Below, one piece after another: positions 48,978 to 58,790 of a stretch of 64,000 nucleotides of DNA. Source of the DNA: Pseudidiomarina woesei (GTDB taxonomy: Bacteria > Pseudomonadota > Gammaproteobacteria > Enterobacterales > Alteromonadaceae); the NCBI RefSeq assembly GCF_001418345.1, contig NZ_LIPW01000007.1, forward strand, positions 28,245 to 92,244. Reading direction: 5' to 3'. The notes below the pieces were generated by a model. It ran no database searches, was not told the origin of the DNA, and saw nothing but the letters and a program-made list of their open reading frames with translations. How positions within the stretch are numbered: position 1 is the stretch's first letter; every line of letters starts with the position of its first letter. The translations under genes were made by a program, and so were the position numbers.

Positions 48978-50635
48978 CGGCCGTTTATTTCGCGCACCAA
49001 CCCTAACTCTCGTAACTCTGTATATAAAGCACCGCGCAAGCTCATTGCTTGTGCGGCAATTTCGCGCTGTTCCTGCAATACTTCTTCGAGCATGTCACGC
49101 GTGGTTAACGGATTTGCCAACACCACACGAAACACCACGGTTGGCTCTCGGTGATATTGCGCCGGCGTTAATTTAGTACGCGACACAAACGAGCGCCCCG
49201 TTTCACGCTGACGTTTTTGAATAAACCGCGTTAACGCATTTAAGTGGGGCGTAATGCGGCGTACTTGCTCTGCGTTTGCTTGCTGCAACAATGGTTTTAC
49301 TTTCGCTGGTACAAACCGGTACGTTAGCAAACAAAGCTCTGGTTCTGTTATCAACTCAAAGTCGTCTTGTGCTTCTATCAAACGTGCAAATTCACGGGCT
49401 TTTTCAATACTTTGATCGATTAAAAGTTCATAACCACGGCGGCCCATCACATGCATAGCTGAATACACCAGCATAGCCATGCCGGGCCGTGAGCCTTCCA
49501 TGGTATGCGCACCTAGGTCTTTCGAGCCATGTCGAATGATATATTCAGCATGATGCTCAATTGCACGCACCATACTTGGCTCACGGAACAAAACAATGCC
49601 AGCCCCCATAGGAACGTACATTTGTTTATGGGCATCAATAGTCACGCTGTCTGCCCGTTCAATACCATGCAATAAACGGCGAAAGCGCTTCGACAGCAAT
49701 GTTGCGCCACCCCAAGCCGCGTCGACATGAAAATGTGCGCCTATTTCTTCGGCTACGTCAGCCATCTCATCCAGTGGATCAATATGGCCGGTTTCCGTAG
49801 TACCACCGACTCCCACTAGCGCCAGAACTTTTCCGCCTTCATCAGCTACTTTCGCACACGCTTCGCGCAGCGCATCAATTCGAATTCGATTGTGGTCATC
49901 GGTTGGCACTGCAATTAAATTGCGCCGACCAATGCCAAGTACATCTGCCGCTTTACTCAGTGAATAATGACCGCGCTCAGAGACCATTATTGTTAACCGT
50001 TTATAGTCATAATGAGCTAAACCCGCGGCAAGGCCTTCTGCAGCAATGCCTGCAAAACCGCTATCGGGCTTCAGCAGTAAGTTTCGTGCCACCCATAGCG
50101 CCGTAATATTGGCAACTGTACCGCCTGAACACATGGCTCCAAGCGAGTGCTGCGCGCTATGCATCCAACGCTGATAGAACGCTGTATCTTGCTGATATAC
50201 CAAGTGATGCAGCATACCGAGGACATTGCGCTCGAGTGGGGTAAACGCTTTTGATGTTTCAATTTTTACCAGGTTCTGATTCAAACCCACCATGAGTTTT
50301 GCCAACGGCAGCAAAAAATAAGGCAGCGCCGATGTCATGTGACCAATAAAGCGAGGGGATGACGTATGAACCGAGTGGGCCACTAAATTATTGAGCAGAA
50401 ACTCGGTATGATCAGAGACGTAACGCGGCTCTTCTGGAATTTCGCTGACACTAAAGTTTTGCTCAATTTCGTGCAACGGTTTTTCGCGTGCGACAATATG
50501 TTCACCCAGAAAACCCATGAGGTTTTCAGATAAGTGTTTTTCAATTTTACCCAAAGTTGAGTCCGGCGCTTCCGGAATAGTGAAAATTTTCAGTAGCGCT
50601 TCTTGGCTAACTTCAGCAAAAGTTGTGTCGCTCAA
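48974..50635 (-). CDS. panP: PLP-dependent aspartate 1-decarboxylase, PanP-type
   Basis: The 553-residue group II decarboxylase has the PLP-pocket motif HVDAAWGG (around 303-310) and the PLP lysine Lys337 in [11 protein letters not shown]. It would decarboxylate aspartate to beta-alanine for pantothenate, as shown for PanP in Vibrio. The closest alternatives are glutamate or tyrosine decarboxylase, to which such genes are often misassigned. Its tail-to-tail position against panC, 4 bp overlap, supports the pantothenate role. It is the last gene of the minus-strand run mpl-ubiX-yadG-yadH-trmB-like-panP, 37 bp after the methyltransferase. Confidence 0.88.
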   Translation of the reverse strand: MSDTTFAEVSQEALLKIFTIPEAPDSTLGKIEKHLSENLMGFLGEHIVAREKPLHEIEQNFSVSEIPEEPRYVSDHTEFLLNNLVAHSVHTSSPRFIGHMTSALPYFLLPLAKLMVGLNQNLVKIETSKAFTPLERNVLGMLHHLVYQQDTAFYQRWMHSAQHSLGAMCSGGTVANITALWVARNLLLKPDSGFAGIAAEGLAAGLAHYDYKRLTIMVSERGHYSLSKAADVLGIGRRNLIAVPTDDHNRIRIDALREACAKVADEGGKVLALVGVGGTTETGHIDPLDEMADVAEEIGAHFHVDAAWGGATLLSKRFRRLLHGIERADSVTIDAHKQMYVPMGAGIVLFREPSMVRAIEHHAEYIIRHGSKDLGAHTMEGSRPGMAMLVYSAMHVMGRRGYELLIDQSIEKAREFARLIEAQDDFELITEPELCLLTYRFVPAKVKPLLQQANAEQVRRITPHLNALTRFIQKRQRETGRSFVSRTKLTPAQYHREPTVVFRVVLANPLTTRDMLEEVLQEQREIAAQAMSLRGALYTELRELGLVREINGR

Positions 50636-50672
50636 GCAAATATCCTTGTGATGCTTTGACTAAATATATGTC

Positions 50673-51377
50673 TTATTCTGCCTCGATCGCGGAAAAATAG
50701 CGACCATCTTCCGGCAAATCTGCCCGCAACTCCCATAACTGCTGGCCACTGCGCTGATATTTCCGCTCAAATGGGGTCATTGGCTCGTGGCGTGCTAACA
50801 AAGGGAAAATGGTTGCACTGCAGTTTACTAAGGCCAAGCTACTGGCCACTTCTGTTAAATAAATAGCCCAGTTTGAGCGCATCACCAATTGACCGCCCAA
50901 CCCCAGAACATAAGGCCACACTGGGCTGCCATGCCAGCGACGCCCAAGGTGTGCAGCTTTAGGCCACGGGTTGGGATACAAAATATAATGTTGCTGTAGT
51001 TGCCAGTGCGCCTCAACCGCTAAACGCCAAAAGTCATGAAGGTCGGCGCGTACCAAAATATAGCGTTGGCCGGCTTCAGCTTTTTCATATTGGGCATGGC
51101 GCGCTAAGCGATGTGCAGATTTATCAACACCTATCACTAAAGCCTCAGGATTCTGCTCGGCAATCCACGCGGTACTCTCACCAACCCCGCAACAAGAGTC
51201 CAAAATAATTGGCCCTTGCCAGTCAGCTACAAGCTTTTGTACTTGCTCAAAAGCCTCGCGATTGTGCGCCTGAATAGGCTTACGAAATGGCGAGCGCAAA
51301 TGGCGCATCACGACAGTGGTTAAATCATCATGATTACCGTGCTGGTTCGTCGTTACCGGTCTAGACTCATGGTTCAC
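50673..51377 (-). CDS. TrmB-like SAM-dependent methyltransferase
   Basis: The 234-residue protein has a SAM-binding motif I at 59-68 (LDSCCGVGES) and the TrmB-like block YPNPWPK at 134-140, where true TrmB has PDPWPK. The C terminus has TPFERKYQRSGQQLWEL, like the TrmB TxFExK motif. TrmB forms m7G46 in tRNA, and the Asp-to-Asn change in this block makes me unsure that this copy does the same. The GTG start overlaps the yadH stop (GTGA). It sits in an operon with an ABC-2 exporter, which does not suggest a tRNA role. Confidence 0.8.
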   Translation of the reverse strand: MNHESRPVTTNQHGNHDDLTTVVMRHLRSPFRKPIQAHNREAFEQVQKLVADWQGPIILDSCCGVGESTAWIAEQNPEALVIGVDKSAHRLARHAQYEKAEAGQRYILVRADLHDFWRLAVEAHWQLQQHYILYPNPWPKAAHLGRRWHGSPVWPYVLGLGGQLVMRSNWAIYLTEVASSLALVNCSATIFPLLARHEPMTPFERKYQRSGQQLWELRADLPEDGRYFSAIEAE

Positions 51378-52147
51378 GAGCGAATACCTGCGCCGCGTTT
51401 AAGGAGTGTAAAAGCCAGAGTAAATAGCACAAGGTTGAAACCAATAATTACGGCTAACGCAACCCCCACATTGACATCTGACACACCTAAAAAGCCATAG
51501 CGAAACGCGTTCACCATATAAAGTACGGGGTTGGCTTGGGCCACTTGCTCCCAAATACCTGGTAGTAATTGAATACTAAAAAACACCCCGCCCAAATAAG
51601 TAAGTGGCGTTAGCACAAAGGTTGGCACAATAGAAATGTCATCAAAGGTCTTCGCATGTATGGCATTAATTAAACCACCAAGCGAAAACAACGTAGAGGT
51701 TAAAATAACGGTTAGAACCAAAATGCCGGCATGATGAATACTGACGTTTTCAACAAACAAGAACGATACACAAGTGACAATAATGGCCACAATTAATGCA
51801 CGCGCTAAACCACCGCCAACATAACCACCAATAATAACCGCCGGCGACACTGGCGCCACCAGCATTTCTTCAATGTTGCGCTGAAATTTGGCACTAAAAA
51901 ACGATGACGCGACATTTGAATACGAATTGGTAATAATCGACATCATAATCAGGCCCGGCACAATAAACTCCATATAAGGCCGACCACCCATATCACCAAT
52001 TCGCTCGCCAACAATGCTACCAAAAATCACGAAATATAACGTCATAGTGATAGCTGGTGGCACTAGGGTTTGCACCCAAATACGCAAGAAACGCGTGCAC
52101 TCTTTTATCCAAATGGTTTTTAGCGCAATAAAGCTAATGGATGACAT
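51374..52147 (-). CDS. yadH: ABC-2 type transporter permease (YadH-like)
   Basis: The 257-residue inner-membrane protein has six hydrophobic segments and the ABC-2 family pattern (KTIWIKECTRFLRIWVQTL at the N terminus; LGGVFFSIQLLPGIWEQVAQ). It follows E. coli YadH closely in length and order. With the ATPase upstream (4-bp gap) it forms an exporter of unknown substrate. Confidence 0.9.
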   Translation of the reverse strand: MSSISFIALKTIWIKECTRFLRIWVQTLVPPAITMTLYFVIFGSIVGERIGDMGGRPYMEFIVPGLIMMSIITNSYSNVASSFFSAKFQRNIEEMLVAPVSPAVIIGGYVGGGLARALIVAIIVTCVSFLFVENVSIHHAGILVLTVILTSTLFSLGGLINAIHAKTFDDISIVPTFVLTPLTYLGGVFFSIQLLPGIWEQVAQANPVLYMVNAFRYGFLGVSDVNVGVALAVIIGFNLVLFTLAFTLLKRGAGIRS

Positions 52148-52151
52148 CGTA

Positions 52152-53099
52152 TTAAGCCTCTGCTGCTGTTGGTTTGCGGCCTTTCTCGACCAAATTCACG
52201 AATAACTCTTCTAAACGGTTGGCTTTATTGCGCATAGACAATACCGTTACATGTTGCGCGCTTAGCTGTTCAAATACGCGGTTCAAGCCTTGGCTTTTTT
52301 CCACATCAACTTCTATGGTGTGGTCATCTAACGCACGCCAGGTGAAGCTTTCCAAGGTTAAATTGGCCGTGCTCGATTGCCCTTCGCTCACGGCTAAATC
52401 GAACACAAAAGTTTCCATATTTAATGTCGCCAACAGCCGTTTAATCGAGGTATTTTCGATAATGGTGCCGTGGTCAATAATGCCAATGTTGCGGCATAGA
52501 GTTTCGGCTTCTTCCAAATAATGGGTGGTCAAAATAATGGTAATACCTTGTTTGTTAATGGTTTCAAGGTAATCCCACATACTGCGACGCAGTTCAATAT
52601 CAACACCCGCGGTTGGCTCATCTAAAATCAGTAATTTCGGCTCGTGTAGTAATGCGCGAGCAATCATCAGGCGGCGCTTCATGCCCCCTGACAACATACG
52701 TGCAGGGCTATCGCGTTTATCCCACAGACTTAATTGCTTGAGGTATTTTTCAGCACGTTGCTTGGCTAATTCACGTGGCACGCCGTAATAGCCAGCTTGG
52801 TTAACCACAATTTGTTGCACGGTTTCAAATTGATTGAAGTTGAACTCTTGTGGCACCAAACCAATTTGGCGTTTCAAGTCGACCAGTTGGGTATCTAAAT
52901 CATAGCCAAACACATTAACCGTGCCTGAACTTTTATTCACCAATGACGAAATAATACCGATGGTGGTTGATTTACCAGCGCCATTTGGCCCCAATAGGGC
53001 AAAGAAATCGCCTTCTTCAACATCCAAATCAATACCTTTAAGAGCTTCATGTCCACCCTTATAGGTTTTCTTTAAGCCACGAATAGACAATGCTTTCAT
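52152..53099 (-). CDS. yadG: ABC transporter ATP-binding protein (YadG-like)
   Basis: The 315-residue ATPase has Walker A GPNGAGKST at 37-45, the signature LSGGMKRRLMIARAL and Walker B LLILDEPTAGVD with the H-loop LTTHYLEEAE. A C-terminal extension of about 90 residues follows the nucleotide-binding domain, as in drug- and polysaccharide-type exporters. It starts 3 bp after the ubiX stop and precedes yadH by 4 bp, so all three are cotranscribed. Confidence 0.92.
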   Translation of the reverse strand: MKALSIRGLKKTYKGGHEALKGIDLDVEEGDFFALLGPNGAGKSTTIGIISSLVNKSSGTVNVFGYDLDTQLVDLKRQIGLVPQEFNFNQFETVQQIVVNQAGYYGVPRELAKQRAEKYLKQLSLWDKRDSPARMLSGGMKRRLMIARALLHEPKLLILDEPTAGVDIELRRSMWDYLETINKQGITIILTTHYLEEAETLCRNIGIIDHGTIIENTSIKRLLATLNMETFVFDLAVSEGQSSTANLTLESFTWRALDDHTIEVDVEKSQGLNRVFEQLSAQHVTVLSMRNKANRLEELFVNLVEKGRKPTAAEA

Positions 53100-53102
53100 G
53101 AT

Positions 53103-53726
53103 TTATCGTTTCTCCTCGCCATAACCCCAGCGTGGTTGTAATGTTTGGTCTAAATCGAGATGGTCAAGAATTCGTGCAACAACGAAATCAACCAAATCGT
53201 CGATGGACTGTGGTTTATGATAGAACCCAGGTGCAGCTGGCATAATAGTCACGCCGAGTTGCGCCAATTTGTGCATATTTTCTAAATGAATTGCCGAAAA
53301 TGGCATTTCGCGTGGCACCAGAATTAACTGCCCACGCTCTTTGATCACCACGTCTGCTGCACGCTCAATCAAGTTATCACTCGCCCCATGAGCTATAGCT
53401 GATAAGGTGCCGGTAGAACACGGGCATATAATCATTTTTTTCGGCGCAGCAGAACCTGACGCGACCGGAGAAAACCATTCTTCTTTGCCGTAAACTTGTA
53501 GTTGTGATTCACCAGCACCAAAGTGCTCACGCAGCATATCTGCCATGGCTTTCGGTGCAGCTGGTAATTGCCAATCAAGCTCTGTGGCAAACACCACTCG
53601 TGCGGCACTCGACAGTAACAAATGCACATGCTGCTGTTGCGCTAGCAAGCATTCAAGTAACCGCACCGCATATGGCGCGCCAGAAGCACCGGTAATCGCC
53701 AATGTGATGTGATTCGGCTGCGTCAT
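53103..53726 (-). CDS. ubiX: Flavin prenyltransferase UbiX
   Basis: UbiX adds dimethylallyl to FMN to make the prenyl-FMN cofactor used by UbiD in ubiquinone synthesis. The 207-residue protein has [15 protein letters not shown], the active-site stretch [26 protein letters not shown] (in part) and [24 protein letters not shown] ribosome-binding site precedes the ATG. mpl is 36 bp upstream on the same strand. Confidence 0.96.
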   Translation of the reverse strand: MTQPNHITLAITGASGAPYAVRLLECLLAQQQHVHLLLSSAARVVFATELDWQLPAAPKAMADMLREHFGAGESQLQVYGKEEWFSPVASGSAAPKKMIICPCSTGTLSAIAHGASDNLIERAADVVIKERGQLILVPREMPFSAIHLENMHKLAQLGVTIMPAAPGFYHKPQSIDDLVDFVVARILDHLDLDQTLQPRWGYGEEKR

Positions 53727-53762
53727 GTTATGTCCTCTGTATGGGTCTGCTAAGAATGACTG

Positions 53763-55115
53763 TTAGTTTGTGTACTGGCGACGTAATACGTCAATTAAGC
53801 GATTATGGATGTTGCCAAATCCGCCATTACTCATAATGACAACCTGATCTCCAGGTTGTAATTTCTGGCTTAACAGTACAAGTAGCTCATCTACCGACGC
53901 CCCCACATGAGCGCGTGGCACTTTATCCGTAACTCGCCATTGTACCGCGTCTGGCTGTAGCATAAAAATCTCATTTGCCTCAGACAATGCGGTGTCGAGC
54001 GCATCCGCCATAGTGCCAAGTTTCATGGTATTGGAACGCGGTTCTAGCACCGCAACAATACGTGCTTTCGGTTGCTTAGCACGCATCCCTTTTAGCGTGG
54101 TTGTTATCGCAGTCGGATGATGCGCAAAATCATCGTAAATGGCGATATCGGCAATATCGGCACGCAACTCTAAACGGCGCTTGGTGTTCTGGTACGACAA
54201 TAGCGCCTCGCAGCTAACATCAACAGGAACTCCCACATGATGCGCTGCCGCAATCGCCATTAAGCCGTTCGCTACATTATGATCGCCAATTAGGTCCCAG
54301 CGCACTTGCCCCTTAGTTTCACCACGGTGCAACACATCAAATACACTGCCGTCTTGTTTTACCAAGCGGGTTGACCATTCCCCCTGCGGCCCAGTGGTCA
54401 CAATTTCACTCCAACACCCCTGCTGAATAACTTGTTCAAGAGCAACTTCGTGGTGAGGATAAAAAATACGCCCATAACCTGGCACTACCCGCACCAAATG
54501 ATGAAATTGACGTTGTATAGCTGCTAAATCGGCAAAAATATCGGCATGATCAAACTCAAGATTGTTCAGCACTAACGTGCTTGGACAATAATGAACAAAC
54601 TTAGAACGTTTATCAAAAAATGCCGTGTCATATTCGTCAGCTTCAATGACAAAAAAGTCACTCTCGCCCAAGCGCGCTGACTGCTGAAAGTTGGCCAATA
54701 CGCCACCGACTAAAAATCCTGGTTTCAAACCGGCAAATTCAAGTAGCCAAGTGAGCATGCTCGATGTTGTTGTTTTACCGTGCGTTCCTGCTACTGCAAG
54801 AACCCATTTGTGCTGTAACAGTTCATCATGCAGCCACTGCGCACCCGATGTGTAGGGAATGCGCTGATTAAGCACCGCTTCAACCGCAGGATTGCCGCGG
54901 CTTAAGGCATTACCAATAATCACTAGGTCAGGACGCGGGGAAAGCTGCTCGGCATCATATCCCTCGATGAGTTCAATACCGATGGCTCGCAGTTGGTCAC
55001 TCATGGGCGGATAAACTTGCGCGTCACTACCTGTTACATGGTGCCCAAGCCCCTTCGCCAAAGCGGCAATACCACCCATGAATGTTCCACAAATACCAAG
55101 AATATGAATGTGCAT
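53763..55115 (-). CDS. mpl: Murein tripeptide ligase Mpl
   Basis: Mpl attaches the recycled tripeptide L-Ala-gamma-D-Glu-meso-DAP to UDP-MurNAc. The 450-residue Mur ligase begins MHIHILGICGTFMGG, with the P-loop AVAGTHGKTTTSS, the metal site VIEADEYDTAFFDKRS and DDFAHHPTAI. I chose the ATG at 55113-55115, matching the family N terminus; a GTG at 55127 lacks a ribosome-binding site. It fits with AnmK, AmgK and MurU as recycling enzymes and is divergent from fbp. Confidence 0.95.
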   Translation of the reverse strand: MHIHILGICGTFMGGIAALAKGLGHHVTGSDAQVYPPMSDQLRAIGIELIEGYDAEQLSPRPDLVIIGNALSRGNPAVEAVLNQRIPYTSGAQWLHDELLQHKWVLAVAGTHGKTTTSSMLTWLLEFAGLKPGFLVGGVLANFQQSARLGESDFFVIEADEYDTAFFDKRSKFVHYCPSTLVLNNLEFDHADIFADLAAIQRQFHHLVRVVPGYGRIFYPHHEVALEQVIQQGCWSEIVTTGPQGEWSTRLVKQDGSVFDVLHRGETKGQVRWDLIGDHNVANGLMAIAAAHHVGVPVDVSCEALLSYQNTKRRLELRADIADIAIYDDFAHHPTAITTTLKGMRAKQPKARIVAVLEPRSNTMKLGTMADALDTALSEANEIFMLQPDAVQWRVTDKVPRAHVGASVDELLVLLSQKLQPGDQVVIMSNGGFGNIHNRLIDVLRRQYTN

Positions 55116-55264
55116 GGTTTTACTCACATTATTACAATGTGCATCAGTGTATCACGCAGCTTTCATTGCGCGACAATCTGAGCAGGCAATTTGCTTAAAT
55201 TTGCGGTAAACTTAGCCGCGTTTAAAACTCGTATTCGACCACTAGCAAATTTCACGAGGGTTCC

Positions 55265-56257
55265 ATGCAACGCTTAATTCCGACCTTACGCAACGATCAG
55301 GTCGACGAAGCTCTGATTTCCGTTATCAATTCACTACAAATTTGCGCCAAGGAAATTTCATTCCGCGTTGGCCAAGGTGAGCTAGCGGGCGTTCTCGGTT
55401 CAACTTTGTCTGAAAACATTCAAGGCGAAACCCAGAAGAAACTCGATATTCTATCAAATCAATTGATCAAAGAAATTTTGCTAGAGTGCCAACACGTACG
55501 AGCGGTCGCTTCTGAAGAAGAAGAGGGTATTGTACTTGGGCACGATAACGGCAAGTACTTAGTCGCTTTTGATCCACTAGATGGCAGTTCAAATATTGAT
55601 ATTAACAGCATGGTTGGGACTATCTTCTCGGTCTTGCCAGTTCCTGAGAACAATTCAGGCGATGTCGATATGTTTTTGCAGCCAGGCCGTAACCAAGTTG
55701 CTGCTGGCTACATTCTTTATGGTCCGTCTATCATGCTGGCTTTTACTACCGGCAATGGCTTGCGTATGTTCACACTTGACCAAACGGTGGGTGAGTTCTT
55801 ACTTACCAAAAAAGACTTGCAGATAGAAGCCGAAACCTCTGAATTTGCAATTAACATGTCAAATTTCCGACACTGGCAAGAGGGCATGCAGCTATATGTG
55901 GATGACTTGCTCGCCGGCACCAGTGGCCCTCGAGCGAAAAACTTTAACATGCGTTGGGTCGCAGCTATGGTTGCCGATGTGCATCGAATTTTATGCCGTG
56001 GTGGTTTATTTGCTTACCCATGGGATGCCCGTTCAGCAAATAAACCGTATAAATTACGCTTAATGTATGAAGGTAACCCCATGGCATGGTTGGTTGAACA
56101 AGCTGGCGGCTTGGCTCACAGCGGCGAAGAACGCATATTAGATATTCAGCCAACTGATATTCATCAGCGCGTCGGCATTATACTTGGCGCCAAGCATGAA
56201 GTAGAAGCGTGCTTGCGTTATCTAGAGGGTTCGCAATCGGGCGACAAGACCGTATAA
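55265..56257 (+). CDS. fbp: Fructose-1,6-bisphosphatase class I
   Basis: Fbp removes the C1 phosphate of fructose 1,6-bisphosphate in gluconeogenesis. The 330-residue protein has the metal-binding [10 protein letters not shown], the EEEEG stretch and the C-terminal [20 protein letters not shown] precedes the ATG. ppa starts 42 bp downstream on the same strand. Confidence 0.97.
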   Translation: MQRLIPTLRNDQVDEALISVINSLQICAKEISFRVGQGELAGVLGSTLSENIQGETQKKLDILSNQLIKEILLECQHVRAVASEEEEGIVLGHDNGKYLVAFDPLDGSSNIDINSMVGTIFSVLPVPENNSGDVDMFLQPGRNQVAAGYILYGPSIMLAFTTGNGLRMFTLDQTVGEFLLTKKDLQIEAETSEFAINMSNFRHWQEGMQLYVDDLLAGTSGPRAKNFNMRWVAAMVADVHRILCRGGLFAYPWDARSANKPYKLRLMYEGNPMAWLVEQAGGLAHSGEERILDIQPTDIHQRVGIILGAKHEVEACLRYLEGSQSGDKTV

Positions 56258-56299
56258 TACGCGCCAATATTTTTAACTTAGTCTTTAACAGGAATACAC

Positions 56300-56830
56300 A
56301 TGAGCTTAAGTCACGTTAGCGCAGGTAAAAACCTGCCAGAAGAAGTCAACGTTATCATTGAAATTCCAGCGAACGCTGACCCAATTAAATACGAAGTCGA
56401 CAAAGACACTGGCACCTTGTGGGTTGACCGTTTTATGTCAACGCCAATGTTTTATCCGTGCAACTATGGTTTTGTTAACGACACACTTTCTTTAGATGGC
56501 GACCCTGTGGACGTGTTGGTACCAACACCTTACCCATTACAAGCCGGTTCAGTCATTAAATGCCGTCCTGTTGGCGTTTTAAAAATGACTGACGAAGCGG
56601 GTGAAGATGCAAAAGTTATTGCAGTTCCTGTTAGCAAACTTACCAAAGAATACGATCACATTAACAATGTCGATGATTTGCCGGAGTTACTTAAAGCACA
56701 AATCGCGCACTTCTTTGAGCGCTATAAAGAGCTTGAGAAAGGCAAATGGGTAAAAGTTGACGGTTGGGGTGATATCGAAGCGGCCAAAGAAGAAATCATG
56801 TCTTCATTCGAACGCGCCAAACAGAAATAA
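56300..56830 (+). CDS. ppa: Inorganic pyrophosphatase
   Basis: Ppa hydrolyses pyrophosphate and drives biosynthetic reactions. The 176-residue family I enzyme has [19 protein letters not shown], the signature [14 protein letters not shown] with catalytic aspartates, and the acidic EAGEDAK. It is followed at 5 bp by an ABC ATPase, so the transporter genes may be transcribed from the ppa promoter. Confidence 0.97.
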   Translation: MSLSHVSAGKNLPEEVNVIIEIPANADPIKYEVDKDTGTLWVDRFMSTPMFYPCNYGFVNDTLSLDGDPVDVLVPTPYPLQAGSVIKCRPVGVLKMTDEAGEDAKVIAVPVSKLTKEYDHINNVDDLPELLKAQIAHFFERYKELEKGKWVKVDGWGDIEAAKEEIMSSFERAKQK

Positions 56831-56835
56831 GTACT

Positions 56836-57543
56836 ATGACCAGCACCTGTATTGAACTCAACAATCTTGAGTTTCAGTGGCCAGGTGCCACACGCCCCCT
56901 GCTGAGCATTCCGCAGTTTAGTGTTCAACAAGGGGAACGTGTGTTGCTCCGTGGTGCCAGCGGCTCGGGTAAGTCCACTTTACTTAGCCTTATTGCTGGC
57001 ATCCATGCTCCGGCAAAAAACCAATTACATGTGCTCGGCCATGACATGGGGAAACTGTCACAACGTCAACGCGACAAACTCCGAGCCAACGAAATTGGAT
57101 ATATTTTTCAGCAGTTCAATCTACTTCCATATCTTTCTGCAGTAGCAAACGTGTCGCTTGCTGAAAAGTTTTCACCAGCGCGTCGTCGCAGAGTCAATGA
57201 AACATCGCGCAATCACAATGAACGCGCCAAAGAACTACTTTTACAACTTGGGCTAAACGAAAGCGATCTGTTTCGGCCGGCTCATCAACTAAGTGTCGGG
57301 CAACAGCAACGTGTTGCCGCAGCGCGGGCTTTGTATGGCTCTCCGGCTTTGATTATTGCTGATGAACCTACCTCTGCTCTAGATGCCGATCATCGAGATA
57401 ACTTTATCCAAGTATTATTCAATGCGTGCCAGCAATACAATACAACCTTGCTGTTTGTGACTCACGATGGCAGTTTGGCGCACCACTTTCAGCGCAGCAT
57501 TGAATTAAACGAAATCAACCAAGCGACATCGGGGCGATTATGA
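56836..57543 (+). CDS. ABC transporter ATP-binding protein, LolD/MacB-type
   Basis: The 235-residue ATPase has Walker A GASGSGKST at 40-48, the Q-loop FQQFNLLP, a signature with a changed third residue (LSVGQQQRVAAARAL) and Walker B LIIADEPTSALD. It belongs to the class that pairs with four-helix MacB/FtsX-type permeases, and the next gene is one. It overlaps the permease by ATGA and starts 5 bp after ppa. This gene, the His-rich permease and the DUF3299 gene look like one functional unit, perhaps for metal handling. Confidence 0.9.
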   Translation: MTSTCIELNNLEFQWPGATRPLLSIPQFSVQQGERVLLRGASGSGKSTLLSLIAGIHAPAKNQLHVLGHDMGKLSQRQRDKLRANEIGYIFQQFNLLPYLSAVANVSLAEKFSPARRRRVNETSRNHNERAKELLLQLGLNESDLFRPAHQLSVGQQQRVAAARALYGSPALIIADEPTSALDADHRDNFIQVLFNACQQYNTTLLFVTHDGSLAHHFQRSIELNEINQATSGRL

Positions 57544-58790
57544 TTCGTTTAGCAGTAGCAAGCCTATTGAACCGCAAAGCGAGCGCTTGGTTAACCATTC
57601 TAGCTATTGCTGTAAGTACACTGTTGTTGCTAGGAGTAGAACGAGTTCGGCACCAAACTCAAGAGAATTTTGCCAATACTATTTCCGGCACAGACCTTAT
57701 TGTTGGCGCACGCACTGGCAATACTCAGTTACTGTTAAGTAGTGTGTTCCACATCGGCGCGCTGAGCAATACACTCTCTTGGCAAAGTTATCAGCATTTG
57801 CAAACGCTTCGAGGTGTTGCGTGGCACATTCCAATCGCACTCGGGGATAGCTTCGGCGAGTTCCCCGTTGTCGCAACCTCCACTGATTTCTTTGAGCACT
57901 TTCGCTATGCCGATAGACAGGCTTTAGTATTTACCCAAGGTGATAAATTTAACGATGCTCAAAGTGCCGTATTAGGCGCGGAAGTTGCCAAACGACGACA
58001 GCTGAAACTTGGAGACAAATTCACTATTTCACATGGTAGTGGTGGTATTAGCTTTAGTGATCATGATGCGCATCCATTTACGGTAAACGGTATTTTAGAG
58101 CGTACAGGTACTCCCGTCGATCAAGCCGTTTACATGCCTTTATCGGGGCTAGGACTAGTGCACGGTGAGTCATCTAGTGACACCACTCACGAAGGTGAGC
58201 ACGACCATACACATGAACACAGCCATGAACCGCCGGTTTACACCCTTAGCGCGGTATTACTTGGTTTAAGCAGCCGACCATTGGCCTTGCGTATGCAGCG
58301 CGATATTAATACTTACCAGGGTGAACCTCTAACTGCAATTATGCCCGGCATGGCACTGACCGAACTGTGGCGAACATTGAACCTGTTCGAAAAGGCGTTG
58401 CTTGCCGTATCGACTTTAGTTGTTGCTACCGGTTTGCTTGGCATGTTAACGGCTTTGCTATCTAGCTTAAGGGAACGACGCCGCGAAATGGCTGTCCTAC
58501 GAGCTGTTGGTGCTGGGCCAATCACGATATTTGGCCTACTCGTCAGTGAAGCACTTATTTTGGCCATAGTTGGTGTTGGCATCGGAATAGGTATGCTCTA
58601 CCTTATCATCGGCGTTGGCGGAGAGGCCCTGCTGGCGAATACCGGCATTTTGCTGCGAGCAACACCATTGACGACGACTGAGTGGTCATTTCTGGCTGCC
58701 ATTATTCTAGCAGCATTGGTTTTAAGTTTTATTCCAGCATGGCGGGCTTACCGCAATGCTTTAGCAGATGGGTTAACAATACGCGTATGA
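57540..58790 (+). CDS. FtsX/MacB-type ABC permease with a His-rich periplasmic loop
   Basis: The 416-residue protein has one membrane helix at about 15-33, a long periplasmic domain, and three more helices near the C terminus (about 290-310, 330-355, 385-405), the MacB/FtsX layout. In the periplasmic domain, around residues 207-230, is a stretch with seven histidines (THEGEHDHTHEHSHEPP), which is likely to bind zinc or another metal. It overlaps the ATPase upstream and the DUF3299 gene downstream by ATGA. The order resembles, from memory, the zinc-uptake Zrg loci of Vibrio, but no DUF2796 (ZrgA) gene is present here. Confidence 0.85.
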   Translation: MIRLAVASLLNRKASAWLTILAIAVSTLLLLGVERVRHQTQENFANTISGTDLIVGARTGNTQLLLSSVFHIGALSNTLSWQSYQHLQTLRGVAWHIPIALGDSFGEFPVVATSTDFFEHFRYADRQALVFTQGDKFNDAQSAVLGAEVAKRRQLKLGDKFTISHGSGGISFSDHDAHPFTVNGILERTGTPVDQAVYMPLSGLGLVHGESSSDTTHEGEHDHTHEHSHEPPVYTLSAVLLGLSSRPLALRMQRDINTYQGEPLTAIMPGMALTELWRTLNLFEKALLAVSTLVVATGLLGMLTALLSSLRERRREMAVLRAVGAGPITIFGLLVSEALILAIVGVGIGIGMLYLIIGVGGEALLANTGILLRATPLTTTEWSFLAAIILAALVLSFIPAWRAYRNALADGLTIRV

